DNA of 64,000 nucleotides from Lentzea tibetensis (GTDB taxonomy: Bacteria > Actinomycetota > Actinomycetes > Mycobacteriales > Pseudonocardiaceae), in assembly GCF_007845675.1 (NCBI RefSeq), contig NZ_VOBR01000002.1, forward strand, positions 310,001 through 374,000, read 5' to 3'. The notes under the pieces were generated by a model. The model was given only the letters and a program-made list of their open reading frames with translations. It had not been told where the DNA came from and ran no database searches. Made by a program: the position numbers and the translations under genes. Shown piece by piece: positions 29,246 through 38,529 of the stretch; positions within the stretch are counted from its first letter, which is position 1; each line of letters starts with the position of its first letter.

Positions 29246-30321
29246 CGCGTGCTCCTTCCGAGCTTGCCGGCCGCGGGGCGCAACGGGACGTCGAGCGCGT
29301 CGTAGAGTCCGGGATCCGCCTGCGCCAGCCAGTCGATGGCGTTGACGAGACGACCGACGGCGGTCGCATTGCCGCCAGCGGAACGGTTCTCGCCCTCGTC
29401 GGTGGCCTCGACCGAGACCTCGATGCGCGGGCGTCCCTCGATGATCACCTTGTGCGCGCCGTCGCCGGAGGGCGGCATCGGCCAGTCGGTCGCGCACGAC
29501 GCGTGGATGCGCGTGACGTGCTCGATGACGATGAGCGGCTCGCCGCCGACGATGCCCTGCACCTCGAACCGGATCGCACCCTGGGTGCCCGCCTCGAAGT
29601 CGCCCATGGTCCTGGTCGTCACCGCGGCGTCGAGCGCGCGCCGGTCCACGGTCTCGCGGATCTCGTCGACCTCGACGCCCAGCGCCCTGGCCATCAGCCG
29701 GATCTGCCCGCCCCACACCATGGTCGGCACCGTCGCCATGAGCATCGGCGCCTGGTAGTCCAGCGGCTGTCCCATGCCGATCAGCCACCGCACCGCGTCG
29801 GGCTGGTCGTAGGTGGAGTAGTCGAAGATCTCCTGGCAGCGGATCGCGTCCACCTCGCTGCCCAGTCCGCTGATCAGCAGCGGCAGCACGTCGTTGCCCC
29901 AGCCGGGGTCGACGCCGGAGACGAACAGCGAGCCGCCGCCCTCCGCGATGGCCGCTAGAACAGGTTCCCTGAGCTCGGGCGGGGCGCTGCGGTGGTCGTA
30001 GAGCGCGTACAGGGAGGGCGTGACGACCACCGCGCCCGCCCGGATGGTCTTGGCGATGTCGGCGAGTGCGTCGTCCGGCCGGATGTCGCCCGACGCCGCG
30101 TACACCACGGCACGCGGACTCGCGGCCAGCACCGCGTCGACGTCGTTCGTCGCCGTGATCCCGAGTTCCTGGTCCAGCCCGGCGAGATCGCCCGCGTCAC
30201 GGCCGACCTTGTCGGGGTTGTGGACGACCACGGCCGCCAGTTTCAGCGCCGGATGGGCCTCGACGGCACGAATGGCGGCACGTCCGACGTTTCCCGTGCC
30301 CCACACCACTGTGGCGATCAT
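29242..30321 (-). CDS. NAD(P)-binding dehydrogenase of the DapB-like / diaminopentanoate dehydrogenase type
   Basis: The 359-residue protein starts MIATVVWGTGNVGRAAIRAV, a Rossmann loop (GTGNVG), followed by DapB-N-terminal-like strands (VVYAASGDIRPDD). The GVDPGWGNDVLPL and HASCATDWPMPPSG segments are typical of actinobacterial 'dihydrodipicolinate reductase-like' proteins of unknown substrate. It is too long and too divergent to be the lysine-pathway DapB. It is translationally coupled to the AhpD-like gene, and an exact KstR-type box lies 16 bases upstream of its start, which suggests a sterol- or lipid-linked role. Confidence 0.8.
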
Positions 30322-30336
30322 GCGTTGTAGGGTAAC

Positions 30337-30350
30337 TAGAACACGTTTCA
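30337..30350. promoter_or_regulatory. KstR-like operator, exact match to TnnAACnnGTTnnA
   Basis: T-AG-AAC-AC-GTT-TC-A fits all eight fixed positions of the KstR consensus and lies 16-29 bases upstream of the ATG at 30321. With the box at 27058 it brackets the cholesterol-oxidase locus. Confidence 0.5.
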
Positions 30351-30441
30351 GTGCATAGGCCCGCGGAAATCCCGGTCCGATGTCCACTCGCGGGGAGCAG
30401 TCGCGGTCGTCCGGTGAAAACCTTTGCCGCTCGAGCCGCGT

Positions 30442-31308
30442 CTACAAAGGAGCGTGTTCGGTGAGTGCGGCGAGCACGGCGGCGACGGCGGGCGGGTCGG
30501 GTGGGTCGCCGTAGGTGGCGGCGTAGATCCGGCGGTGGAAGCCGGTGAGCTCGGTGGCGTGGACATCGGGCCGGCGATGGGCTCGGAGCGCGAGTCCGGG
30601 CAGGGTGGTCACGCCGATGCCGGCGGCCACCAGTGACTGCACGACGACCATGTCGTCGCTGAACGAGGCGATGCGGGGGGTGAAACCCGCGTGCCGGCAC
30701 ACGGCCTTCAGCTCGTTCTGGCACCGTTCGCACCCGCCGATCCAGGCGGAGTGGCGGTGGTTGGCAAGACTGTCGTCAGGGTGCTGACTGATGAGGTAGA
30801 TCGGGTCGTCGTCGACGTGCAGGAGGCGGAATCCCTCGTCCTCGACCGGGGCGTCGGCGTGGCGGAAGACGAGTGCGACGTCGACCTCACCGTGCCGCAG
30901 CATCTGCAACGCTTCGACCGGATGCTGCTCGAACAGGCTCAGCTCGACTCCGGGGTGTGCCCGCGCCAGCTCGGCAGCCGCGCTGGGCACGATCGTGCTC
31001 AGCGCGGATGCGTTGGCGGCCAGCCGGACCCGCCCGGCCTGCAGGCCGACCTGCGCCGCGAGCTCGTTGGTCGCCGCGTCGACCCGTCCCATGATCTCGG
31101 CGGCCCGGTTGGCCAGCAGCCGTCCTTCCGGCGTCAGCCGGACCCCGCGGCCGACCCGCTGAAGGAGCTTGACGCCGGTGGCCGCCTCCAGGCGGGACAG
31201 GTGGTGGCTCACGGACGGCTGCGAGTAGTGCAGCTCTCTCGCCGCCTCGGTCACCGACCCGTGCCGGGCCACCGCGGCCAGGACCTTGAGGTGGACCAGG
31301 CTGAGCAT
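30442..31308 (-). CDS. LysR family transcriptional regulator
   Basis: The 288-residue protein has the LysR winged-helix start (LKVLAAVARHGSVTEAARELHYSQPSVSHHLSRLE) and a periplasmic-binding-like effector domain with GEVDVALVF and VAAGIGVTTLPGLAL. It is divergent from the DHFR-like gene at 31384 with 75 bases between starts, the usual arrangement for a LysR and its target. A palindrome overlaps its own start codon. Confidence 0.92.
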   Translation of the reverse strand: MLSLVHLKVLAAVARHGSVTEAARELHYSQPSVSHHLSRLEAATGVKLLQRVGRGVRLTPEGRLLANRAAEIMGRVDAATNELAAQVGLQAGRVRLAANASALSTIVPSAAAELARAHPGVELSLFEQHPVEALQMLRHGEVDVALVFRHADAPVEDEGFRLLHVDDDPIYLISQHPDDSLANHRHSAWIGGCERCQNELKAVCRHAGFTPRIASFSDDMVVVQSLVAAGIGVTTLPGLALRAHRRPDVHATELTGFHRRIYAATYGDPPDPPAVAAVLAALTEHAPL

Positions 31309-31325
31309 TGATAGACGATATCAAT
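31307..31325. promoter_or_regulatory. LysR-type palindrome overlapping the regulator's start codon
   Basis: ATTGATA-GACGA-TATCAAT is a perfect 7-bp inverted repeat with a T-N11-A core, the LysR box pattern. It overlaps the ATG of the LysR gene (31306-31308) and sits 58 bases upstream of the divergent gene, consistent with autorepression and control of the neighbour. Confidence 0.6.
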
Positions 31326-31383
31326 GTGTTCTGCGCCGAACTGGCATTGGACGTCATGCCACGCCTGCTCCAGGCTGAGCCGC

Positions 31384-31992
31384 ATGGGCAAGGTGACCTG
31401 TGACCTCACGATCTCGGCCGACGGATACGCGGCGGGGCTCAACCAGACCGAGCAGCGCCCGTTCGGCGACGACGGCGGCGACGGCTGGGGCGACAAGCTG
31501 CACGCCTGGTACGGCGAAGGCCCCGACGAACACCCGGACGAGTTCGCCCGGATGATGACGGCGAAGGCGTTCATCATGGGGCGCAACATGTTCGGCCCGG
31601 TGCGCGGTGAGTGGGACCGGCCGTGGAACGGCTGGTGGGGCGACGATCCGCCGTACCACGGCCCGGTCTTCGTGCTGACCCACCACCCGCGCGACCCGCA
31701 GCCGATGGGCGGCGGCACCACGTTCCACTTCGTCACCGGCGGAATCGAAGCCGCGTTCGAACGCGCACGCGAAGCGGCCGGGGACGGCGACATCTCCATC
31801 CACGGCGGTGCGACCACCGTGAACCAGTACCTCGCCGCCGGCCTGATCGACGAGATCCGGCTGCACGTCGCGCCGCTCGTGCTCGGCGCGGGCACGCGGC
31901 TGTTCGACGGCGTCCCGCCGCTGAACCTCGAGCAGGTGACGGCGCGGGCCGCGACCTCGGTCACGCACCTGATCTACCGCGTGCTGTCCTGA
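31384..31992 (+). CDS. Dihydrofolate reductase-fold family protein (second copy)
   Basis: From the ATG at 31384 the product is 202 residues. Its first strand is VTCDLTISADGYAAG, followed by AFIMGRNMFGPVRGEW in the middle and ISIHGGATTVNQYLAAGLIDEI, the NADPH-binding end typical of the DHFR/RibD-C family. It differs strongly from the copy at 7400, for example in the Trp-rich PWNGWWGDDPPY segment. It is probably co-transcribed with the cupin gene, 15 bases downstream, under control of the divergent LysR protein. The substrate is unknown. Confidence 0.85.
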   Translation: MGKVTCDLTISADGYAAGLNQTEQRPFGDDGGDGWGDKLHAWYGEGPDEHPDEFARMMTAKAFIMGRNMFGPVRGEWDRPWNGWWGDDPPYHGPVFVLTHHPRDPQPMGGGTTFHFVTGGIEAAFERAREAAGDGDISIHGGATTVNQYLAAGLIDEIRLHVAPLVLGAGTRLFDGVPPLNLEQVTARAATSVTHLIYRVLS

Positions 31993-32007
31993 CCCGGAAG
32001 GCGGACC

Positions 32008-32571
32008 ATGGAACCCAGCGGCGCCCTGCAGACCTTCATCGACGACGTGGAGCTCGTGGTCGGCACCACCGACGACGAGCACGAGATCACCGAGCGGGTC
32101 GCGGAGCTCTTGTCCGCTCTGCTGGCCAGCGGCTACCGGCTCCCGCCCGAGTTCACGCGGCCGTCGGAGGAGCACCACGTCAACTACCCGCTCCACATCG
32201 CTCCCGGCAGCGGGTGGTCGTTGGCCTCCGTCGTCTGGAACGCGGGTCAGCGCACGCCCGTGCACGGACACGAGACCTGGGGCGTCGTCGGCATCTACTC
32301 GGGGGCCGAACGCGAGATCCGCTACATCAAACCCGCCGAGTCCGGCGGACCACTCACACCAGCAGGCGAGCACGTGTGGGAGCGCGGACAGGTCACCGTG
32401 TGTTGCACGACCGACGACGACGTCCACGCGGTCGCAGCCGTCGGCGACATACCCACTGTCGGGATCCACGTCTACGGGGCCGACATCGGCACCATCGAAC
32501 GACGGCTGTACGACCCGGCGACCGGAGCGGTCCGGAGGTTCGTCTCGGGCTGGAACACCCCAGCGGTCTGA
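32008..32571 (+). CDS. Cysteine dioxygenase-like cupin protein
   Basis: The 187-residue protein has the double-stranded beta-helix motif TPVHGHETWGVVGIYSGAERE, whose His-X-His and following residues would bind a metal. A distal His appears in VHAVAAVGDIPTVGIHVYG. This is the pattern of predicted metal-dependent enzymes related to cysteine dioxygenase. A GGAAGG ribosome site precedes the ATG. Its position after the DHFR-like gene suggests a shared oxidative step, but the substrate cannot be read. Confidence 0.8.
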   Translation: MEPSGALQTFIDDVELVVGTTDDEHEITERVAELLSALLASGYRLPPEFTRPSEEHHVNYPLHIAPGSGWSLASVVWNAGQRTPVHGHETWGVVGIYSGAEREIRYIKPAESGGPLTPAGEHVWERGQVTVCCTTDDDVHAVAAVGDIPTVGIHVYGADIGTIERRLYDPATGAVRRFVSGWNTPAV

Positions 32572-32624
32572 CACCGCGCCGCCCGATATACCCATATGAC
32601 AATGGCGCGGGCCCAGATGTGCAT

Positions 32625-32649
32625 TTGTCGGGAATGGCTGGGCCGACAA
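32625..32649. promoter_or_regulatory. Inverted repeat upstream of the hydroxyanthranilate-degradation operon
   Basis: TTGTCGG (32625-32631) and CCGACAA (32643-32649) are perfect 7-bp arms with an 11-base spacer. The repeat ends ten bases before the ATG of the first catabolic gene. It is a good candidate operator for the operon's regulator, perhaps the LysR protein at 39513. Confidence 0.55.
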
Positions 32650-32659
32650 CAGTGGATCT

Positions 32660-34111
32660 ATGAGAACGATCCGCAACTTCGTCGGCGGGAAGTTCGTCGA
32701 GCTCGACCACGGCCGCCGCTTCGACAACGTGGACCCGGCGACGGGTGTCACCTTCGCGGAGGTCGAGGAAGCGGACGAGGCCACCGTGGATCAGGCGGTG
32801 ACCGCGGCGTGGGAGGCTGCCGGCCCGTGGGCCCGGACGCCGGTCCGGGAACGGGCCGAGCTGCTCCGCCGGGTCGCCGACCGGATCGAGGCCCGGTTCG
32901 AGGAGTTCGTGGCGGCCGAGGTCGCCGACACCGGAAAGCCCGTCGCACTCGCGCGTGAACTGGACGTGTCCAGGGCGGTGGCCAACGTGCGGGCCTTCGC
33001 GGACGTCGGTTCGACGGCCGGGCAGGAGTCGTTTCTGACCGAGCTGCCCGGTGGTCGGCGGGCGTTGAACTACGCCGTGCGCAAACCGCTCGGCGTGGTC
33101 GCGGTGATCGTCCCGTGGAACCTTCCGCTGCTGTTGCTGACCTGGAAGGTCGCGGCCGCACTGGTGTGCGGCAACGCGGTGGTCGTCAAACCCAGTGAGC
33201 TCACGCCTTCGACGGCCGCGCTGTTCGCCGAGGCGCTCGCCGAAGCCGGGCTGCCGGCAGGTGTGTGCAACGTGGTGCACGGCGGGGGAGTCACCGGTGA
33301 GCTGCTGACGGGGCATCCCGGCATCGACGGGGTCACGTTCACCGGCTCGACCGCGACCGGTGCCAGGGTGATGCGAGCCGTGGCGCCGCGAGTGCGGCCG
33401 GTGTCGTTCGAGCTCGGCGGCAAGAACGCCGCGATCGTGTTCGACGACGTGGATCTCGACGAGGCTGTGACCGGCCTGAGCCGGGCGGTGTTCACCAACA
33501 CCGGCCAGGTGTGCCTGTGCACGGAACGGGTTTACGTGCACCGCCGGATCTTCGACGACGTCGCGGCCGGGCTTGCCGACCGCGCCCGCGAGCTCCGGTT
33601 GGGCGACCCGTCCGACGAGGCCACCACGACGGGACCGCTGATCTCGCAGCTGCACCGGCAGAAGGTGCTCGGCTACTTCGCGCTCGCCGAACACGAGGGC
33701 GCCAAGGTGATCACCGGCGGCGGTGTGCCGGACATGGGCTCGGATCTCGAGGACGGGTCGTGGATCGAGCCCACGCTGTGGACCGGACTGACCAATGAGG
33801 ACCGCGTGGTGCGCGAGGAGGTCTTCGGACCTGTTGCCGCCTTGATTCCGTTCGACGACGAGAACGAGGCGATCGCGCTGGCCAACGACACGGACTACGG
33901 GCTCGCCGCGTCGGTCTGGACCAACGACCTCCGCCGCGGGCATCGGGTGGCACAGGCGATGAACGTGGGCATGTCGTGGGTGAACACGTGGTTCCTGCGC
34001 GACCTGCGATCGCCGTTCGGCGGCATGGGGCTCTCCGGGATAGGCCGTGAGGGCGGCGCCTCGTCGTTGCACTTCTACACCGAACCCACGAACGTGTGCG
34101 TGCAGCTGTGA
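32660..34111 (+). CDS. nbaE: 2-Aminomuconate 6-semialdehyde dehydrogenase
   Basis: This 483-residue aldehyde dehydrogenase has the cofactor-binding [14 protein letters not shown], the GSTATG turn, the catalytic Glu in [12 protein letters not shown] and the catalytic Cys in [14 protein letters not shown]. It belongs to the hydroxymuconic/aminomuconic semialdehyde dehydrogenase group. With an adjacent 3-hydroxyanthranilate dioxygenase and ACMS decarboxylase, the expected substrate is 2-aminomuconate semialdehyde, which it would oxidise to 2-aminomuconate with NAD. It is the first gene of the operon; its stop overlaps the next start (GTGA). Confidence 0.9.
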   Translation: MRTIRNFVGGKFVELDHGRRFDNVDPATGVTFAEVEEADEATVDQAVTAAWEAAGPWARTPVRERAELLRRVADRIEARFEEFVAAEVADTGKPVALARELDVSRAVANVRAFADVGSTAGQESFLTELPGGRRALNYAVRKPLGVVAVIVPWNLPLLLLTWKVAAALVCGNAVVVKPSELTPSTAALFAEALAEAGLPAGVCNVVHGGGVTGELLTGHPGIDGVTFTGSTATGARVMRAVAPRVRPVSFELGGKNAAIVFDDVDLDEAVTGLSRAVFTNTGQVCLCTERVYVHRRIFDDVAAGLADRARELRLGDPSDEATTTGPLISQLHRQKVLGYFALAEHEGAKVITGGGVPDMGSDLEDGSWIEPTLWTGLTNEDRVVREEVFGPVAALIPFDDENEAIALANDTDYGLAASVWTNDLRRGHRVAQAMNVGMSWVNTWFLRDLRSPFGGMGLSGIGREGGASSLHFYTEPTNVCVQL

Positions 34112-34884
34112 CGGCGACAGCCTCAGCGGCCGCTCGGCTCACCGCCGCGCGGGCACAGCGCCTGCCCTGTGCGCCGGTCCGCGACCTGCTCGGTGCGAAC
34201 GACATCAACGCGGCCTATGCCGTGCAGTCGGTGTTGAACGAAGCCAGGATCGCCGCGGGCGCGCGGGTGGTCGGCGCCAAGATCGGCCTGACCGCCGCGG
34301 CGGTGCAGCGGCAGTTCGGGGTGTACCGGCCGGACTTCGGCGTGCTGTTCGACGACATGATCTACGCACACGCCCAGCCGGTGCCGCTGGACTCGCTGCT
34401 GCAGCCGCGCGCGGAGGGCGAACTGGCGTTCGTGCTCGGCAGGGACATCGACCACCCCGGCGCGTCCGTCGCGGATGTGTTGCGGGCGACGGACTTCGTC
34501 CTGCCCGCCATCGAGATCGTGGACTCCCGCATCGAGGGCTGGGACCTCGCCATCACCGACACGGTCGCGGACAACGCGTCCAGCGGTGCCGTCGTGCTGG
34601 GCACGACACCGCACTCGTTGCGGGACAGGGACTTGGTGTCGATCAAGATGAGGTTGAGCAGGAACGGCGCGCAGGTGTCGTCCGGTGCCGGGAGTGCCTG
34701 TCTCGGTTCCCCTGTCGCGGCCGTCGCCTGGCTCGCCAGGGAACTGGTGCGCCGCGGACAGTTCTTGCGCGCCGGGGACGTCGTCATGTCCGGGGCGCTG
34801 GGGCCCATGGTGCCCGTCACGGGTTCGTGCTCGTTCCGGCTCCAGCTGGAAGGAATGGCGGAGGTCGAGGCGGTGATCGCATGA
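34108..34884 (+). CDS. nbaH: 2-Oxopent-4-enoate (vinylpyruvate) hydratase
   Basis: Start is the GTG at 34108, which overlaps the dehydrogenase stop, giving 258 residues. [31 protein letters not shown] is the MhpD/DmpE hydratase signature, while the paralogue at 36832 has the decarboxylase-type sequence. [10 protein letters not shown], the [10 protein letters not shown] block and [12 protein letters not shown] complete the FAH-like active site that binds Mg. It adds water to 2-oxopent-4-enoate to give 4-hydroxy-2-oxovalerate. A GTG at 34096 is possible but less likely. Confidence 0.88.
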   Translation: MTATASAAARLTAARAQRLPCAPVRDLLGANDINAAYAVQSVLNEARIAAGARVVGAKIGLTAAAVQRQFGVYRPDFGVLFDDMIYAHAQPVPLDSLLQPRAEGELAFVLGRDIDHPGASVADVLRATDFVLPAIEIVDSRIEGWDLAITDTVADNASSGAVVLGTTPHSLRDRDLVSIKMRLSRNGAQVSSGAGSACLGSPVAAVAWLARELVRRGQFLRAGDVVMSGALGPMVPVTGSCSFRLQLEGMAEVEAVIA

Positions 34885-35825
34885 TGGGACGCGGAGGAGT
34901 CGGCGTCGCGATCCTGGGATCGGGCAACATCGGCACCGATCTGATGGTCAAGGTGATGCGGTTGTCCGGCACGCTGGGAATGCGCGCCATGGCCGGCGTC
35001 GACCCGCGGTCCGACGGTTTGCGCCGGGCGGCGGAGTTGCGGGTGGCGACCACGCACGACGGCATCGACGGTCTGGTCGCCATGCCGGAGTTCGAGGACG
35101 TCAGGGTGATCTTCGACGCCACCTCGGCCAAGGCCCACGAGCGGCACGCCGCGGTCGCGGCCGAGCACGGGAAGGTGATGATCGACCTGACGCCGGCGGC
35201 GATCGGCCCCTTCGTCGTCCCGTCGGTCAACCTCGACGAGCACGTCGAGGCGTCGAACGTGAACATGGTGACCTGCGGCGGCCAGGCCACGATCCCGATC
35301 GTCGCGGCTGTCTCGAGTGTCGCGCCGGTCGTCTACGCGGAGATCGTCGCCTCGATCGCGTCCCGCTCGGCGGGCCCCGGAACGCGCGCCAACATCGACG
35401 AGTTCACCCGGACCACCGGATCGGCGATCGCGACCGTCGGCGGCGCGGGGAAGGGCAAGGCGATCATCATCCTCAACCCGGCCGAACCGCCGATCGTCAT
35501 GCGCGACACCGTGTTCGCGTTCGTCGAGGATCCCGGTGCCAGCCTGGCCGCGATCGCCGAGTCGGTCCGGCGGATGGTGCGGACCGTGAGCGGGTACGTG
35601 CACGGCTACCAGCTCAAGCAGGACGTGCAGTTCGATCCGGTGTCGGCCGTGTTCGTGCCCGCGCTCGGCAGGCGGGTCACCGGGGTGAAGGTCTCGGTGT
35701 TCCTCGAGGTGCGCGGTGCCGGTCATCACCTGCCCAGCTACGCCGGGAACCTCGACATCATGACCTCGGCGGCCCTGCGCACCGCGGAACGGATCGCCGA
35801 GCTGCGGGAGTGGGTGGCGGCATGA
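34881..35825 (+). CDS. nbaJ: Acetaldehyde dehydrogenase (acylating)
   Basis: The 314-residue enzyme has the N-terminal Rossmann loop GSGNIGTDL, the catalytic Cys in [12 protein letters not shown], and the [12 protein letters not shown] segment of the DmpF/MhpF family. It converts the acetaldehyde released by the aldolase into acetyl-CoA with NAD and CoA. The ATG overlaps the hydratase stop (ATGA). Its stop overlaps the aldolase start, as expected for a channelling DmpFG-type complex. Confidence 0.93.
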   Translation: MMGRGGVGVAILGSGNIGTDLMVKVMRLSGTLGMRAMAGVDPRSDGLRRAAELRVATTHDGIDGLVAMPEFEDVRVIFDATSAKAHERHAAVAAEHGKVMIDLTPAAIGPFVVPSVNLDEHVEASNVNMVTCGGQATIPIVAAVSSVAPVVYAEIVASIASRSAGPGTRANIDEFTRTTGSAIATVGGAGKGKAIIILNPAEPPIVMRDTVFAFVEDPGASLAAIAESVRRMVRTVSGYVHGYQLKQDVQFDPVSAVFVPALGRRVTGVKVSVFLEVRGAGHHLPSYAGNLDIMTSAALRTAERIAELREWVAA

Positions 35826-36835
35826 AGGTGTACGTCCAGGACGTGACCTTGCGCGACGGCATGCACGCCATGGGACACAGCTACCGCCTCGACCAGGTGC
35901 GGCAGATCGTGTCCGCTCTGGACGCCGCCGGCGTCGCCGCGATCGAGGTCGCGCACGGCGACGGCCTCGGCGGTTCCAGTGTGAACTACGGCTTCGGCGC
36001 GCACACCGACGAGGAGTGGATCATCGCGGCCGCCGAGACGATCGAGAACGCCGTGCTCACCACGTTGGTGCTGCCCGGCATCGGCACGATCGAAGATCTC
36101 CGGCGGGCCCAGGACCTCGGTGTGCGCAGCGTCCGGGTCGCGACGCACTGCACCGAGGCGGACGTCAGCGCTCAGCACATCGAGTGGGCTCGTGAGAACG
36201 GCATGGACGTCGCCGGGTTCCTCATGATGAGCCACCTGATCTCGCCGATCGACCTCGCGGAGCAAGCCGGGCTGATGGAGTCCTACGGGGCCCACTGCGT
36301 GTACGTCACGGACTCGGGTGGCCGGCTGACCATGCGGGACGTCGCCGAACGCGTGGAGGCGTACCGCGAGGTACTGGATCCGGCGACGGAGCTCGGCATC
36401 CACGCACACGAGAACCTGTCGCTGTCGGTGGCCAACAGCGTGACCGCGGTCGAGCACGGCGCCCACCGGGCCGACGTCGCACTGGCCGGTCAGGGAGCGG
36501 GTGCGGGCAACTGCCCCGCCGAGGCGTTCGTCGCGGTGGCCGACCTGCTGGGCTGGGAGACCGGATGCGACCTGCACGCGCTGCAGGACGCGGCGGATGA
36601 CATCATCCGTCCACTGAGGACACGGCCGGTGCAGGTCGACAGGGAGACGCTGACGCTCGGGTACGCCGGTGTGTACAGCAGTTTCCTGCTGCACGCCGAA
36701 CGAGCCGCCGAACGGCACGGGGTGGACGTCCGCCGCATCCTCACCGAGGCGGGCAACCGCCGGTTGGTCGGCGGCCAGGAGGACATGCTGGTGGACATCG
36801 CACTCGATCTCGCCGCGCAGGACGGCGCGCGATGA
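35822..36835 (+). CDS. nbaI: 4-Hydroxy-2-oxovalerate aldolase
   Basis: The 337-residue enzyme shows the DmpG signature [13 protein letters not shown] at residues 7-19, where Arg and Asp hold the substrate and metal, and the metal-binding His-X-His in [28 protein letters not shown] and the C-terminal communication domain are intact. It splits 4-hydroxy-2-oxovalerate into pyruvate and acetaldehyde, passing the latter to the adjacent acylating dehydrogenase. Confidence 0.94.
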   Translation: MKVYVQDVTLRDGMHAMGHSYRLDQVRQIVSALDAAGVAAIEVAHGDGLGGSSVNYGFGAHTDEEWIIAAAETIENAVLTTLVLPGIGTIEDLRRAQDLGVRSVRVATHCTEADVSAQHIEWARENGMDVAGFLMMSHLISPIDLAEQAGLMESYGAHCVYVTDSGGRLTMRDVAERVEAYREVLDPATELGIHAHENLSLSVANSVTAVEHGAHRADVALAGQGAGAGNCPAEAFVAVADLLGWETGCDLHALQDAADDIIRPLRTRPVQVDRETLTLGYAGVYSSFLLHAERAAERHGVDVRRILTEAGNRRLVGGQEDMLVDIALDLAAQDGAR

Positions 36836-37596
36836 CCCTCACCGACGCGAAGATCAGGGAACTGGCGCTGCGACTGGACGGGGCGGAGCTCGCGCGAGAC
36901 GACATTCCGAGCATCACCGGCTCGGTCCACTTCGACATCCGCGACGCGTATCGAATCCAGTCGGCGGTGATCGGGCTGCGCGAAGCGCGTGGCGAGAGGA
37001 TCACCGGTGTGAAACTCGGGTTCACCAGCAAGGCGAAGATGGCTCAGATGGGCGTGTCCGAGGTGATCGTCGGTCACCTGACCAGTGCCATGCTGATCCC
37101 GGTGGACGGAGTCGCCGACCTGAGCCGGTTCATCCATCCCAGGGTGGAACCCGAGATCGCCTACCGGCTCGCCCGGGACGTGGACGGCACGACCCCGATC
37201 GAGTCCTGCGTGGACGCCGTCGCACCGGCCGTCGAGATCATCGACTCGCGCTACCGCGACTTCCGGTTCACGCACGCCGACGTCGTGGCGGACAACACCT
37301 CCGCCGCCGGTTACGCGCTGGGTCCGTGGCAGCCCATCGGCGACGTGCGCGACCGCGCCGTGCGACTGAGTGCCGGTGCAGCGCGCGAGTCCGGTTCCAC
37401 CAGTGCGATTCTGGGTGATCCGGCTCGAGCGTTGACTGCTCTCGCGGAGGTGGCCAGGCGCAGGGGAATCCCGCTGCGCGCGGGGTACACCGTGCTCGCG
37501 GGCGCCGCGACGGCGGCCATCCCGCTGGTGGCCGGCGCGGTCGTCTGCCGGATCGACGGCCTCGGCTCGGTGTCGTTCACGGGGCGGGACCGATGA
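36832..37596 (+). CDS. nbaG: 4-Oxalocrotonate (2-oxo-3-hexenedioate) decarboxylase
   Basis: The 254-residue FAH-like protein carries [21 protein letters not shown], the DmpH/AmnE-type segment that separates the decarboxylases from the hydratases. [26 protein letters not shown] and [12 protein letters not shown] follow. It removes CO2 from 4-oxalocrotonate to give 2-oxopent-4-enoate for the hydratase encoded two genes upstream. Start ATG overlaps the aldolase stop. Confidence 0.9.
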   Translation: MTLTDAKIRELALRLDGAELARDDIPSITGSVHFDIRDAYRIQSAVIGLREARGERITGVKLGFTSKAKMAQMGVSEVIVGHLTSAMLIPVDGVADLSRFIHPRVEPEIAYRLARDVDGTTPIESCVDAVAPAVEIIDSRYRDFRFTHADVVADNTSAAGYALGPWQPIGDVRDRAVRLSAGAARESGSTSAILGDPARALTALAEVARRRGIPLRAGYTVLAGAATAAIPLVAGAVVCRIDGLGSVSFTGRDR

Positions 37597-38009
37597 GCGG
37601 GGCGCGGACGATTCCGGGGCCGGCCCGGCCACGCGGGCGCTTCCCGCACGTGAAGGTCGCCGGCGACCTGATCTTCGTGTCCGGCACCAGCTCGCGCCGT
37701 CCGGACAACACGTTCGCCGGCGTCGAGGTCGACGAGCTCGGCACGACGGACCTGGACATCAGGGCGCAGACGCGGGCGGTGATCGAGAACATCGGCCACG
37801 TGCTCGCCGAGATCGGCGCAGGCCTCGGCGACATCACCCAGATCACGACGTTCCTGGTGTCGATGAACGACTTCGGTGGCTACAACGAGGTCTACGGCGA
37901 GTTCTTCGACGAGAACGGGCCCGCCCGCACCACCGTTGCGGTGCACCAGCTTCCTCATCCCCATCTGCTGATCGAGATCCAGGCCATCGCACATCGAGGT
38001 GAACCATGA
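37593..38009 (+). CDS. nbaF: 2-Aminomuconate deaminase (RidA family)
   Basis: This 138-residue protein has the RidA/YjgF fold signature: GDLIFVSGTSSRRPD near the start, then IENIGHVLAEIGAGLGDITQITTFLVSM and the C-terminal AVHQLPHPHLLIEIQAIA. Its size and its position between the decarboxylase and the dioxygenase genes identify it as the 2-aminomuconate deaminase subfamily, which releases ammonia to form 4-oxalocrotonate. Family membership alone would allow a generic imine deaminase role. Confidence 0.87.
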   Translation: MSGARTIPGPARPRGRFPHVKVAGDLIFVSGTSSRRPDNTFAGVEVDELGTTDLDIRAQTRAVIENIGHVLAEIGAGLGDITQITTFLVSMNDFGGYNEVYGEFFDENGPARTTVAVHQLPHPHLLIEIQAIAHRGEP

Positions 38010-38527
38010 GCGAGCTTCCCCCCGTCATCGACTTCGCAGGCTGGATCGATGAGCACCGGCACCTGCTCAAGCCACCCGTGAACAACCGGACCATGGCTCT
38101 CGGCACCGACTTCATCGTTCAGGTCGTCGGCGGACCCAACAAGCGGACGGACTTCCACTTCGACCCGTACGAGGAGTGGTTCCTCCAGATCAAAGGCGAC
38201 ATGCACGTCATCGTCATGACCGCGGACGGGCCGCGGACCGTGCACATCCGCCAGGGCGAGACCTGGCTGCTGCCGGGCGAGACGCCGCACTCGCCGCAAC
38301 GGCCCGACCCCGAGTCGATCGGACTGGTGATCGAGCGAGTCCGCGCGGAAGGCACCCTCGAACGGTTCCAGTGGTACTGCCCGGAATGCGACGCACTGGT
38401 CCACGAGATCGAGCTGCAGGTGCGTGACATCGTCGCGGACCTGCCGCCGGTCTTCGAGCAGTTCTACGCCGACGAAACGGCGAGGAAGTGCTCCCGCTGC
38501 GGCGCGACGCACCCCGGCAAGGGCTGA
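38006..38527 (+). CDS. nbaC: 3-Hydroxyanthranilate 3,4-dioxygenase
   Basis: The 173-residue cupin matches the characterised bacterial enzyme residue for residue at key sites. The iron ligands are His51, Glu57 and His95, and the substrate-binding residues are Arg47, Arg99 and Glu110. The second, rubredoxin-like site is Cys125, Cys128, Cys162 and Cys165. It opens the ring of 3-hydroxyanthranilate with O2 to yield 2-amino-3-carboxymuconate semialdehyde (ACMS). Start and stop overlap or nearly touch the neighbours, so it is in the operon. Confidence 0.95.
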   Translation: MSELPPVIDFAGWIDEHRHLLKPPVNNRTMALGTDFIVQVVGGPNKRTDFHFDPYEEWFLQIKGDMHVIVMTADGPRTVHIRQGETWLLPGETPHSPQRPDPESIGLVIERVRAEGTLERFQWYCPECDALVHEIELQVRDIVADLPPVFEQFYADETARKCSRCGATHPGKG

Positions 38528-38529
38528 GG

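Noticed and set aside
34096-34107. An earlier GTG for the hydratase gene
   Set aside because: The GTG at 34108 overlaps the preceding stop in the same way as the other operon junctions.
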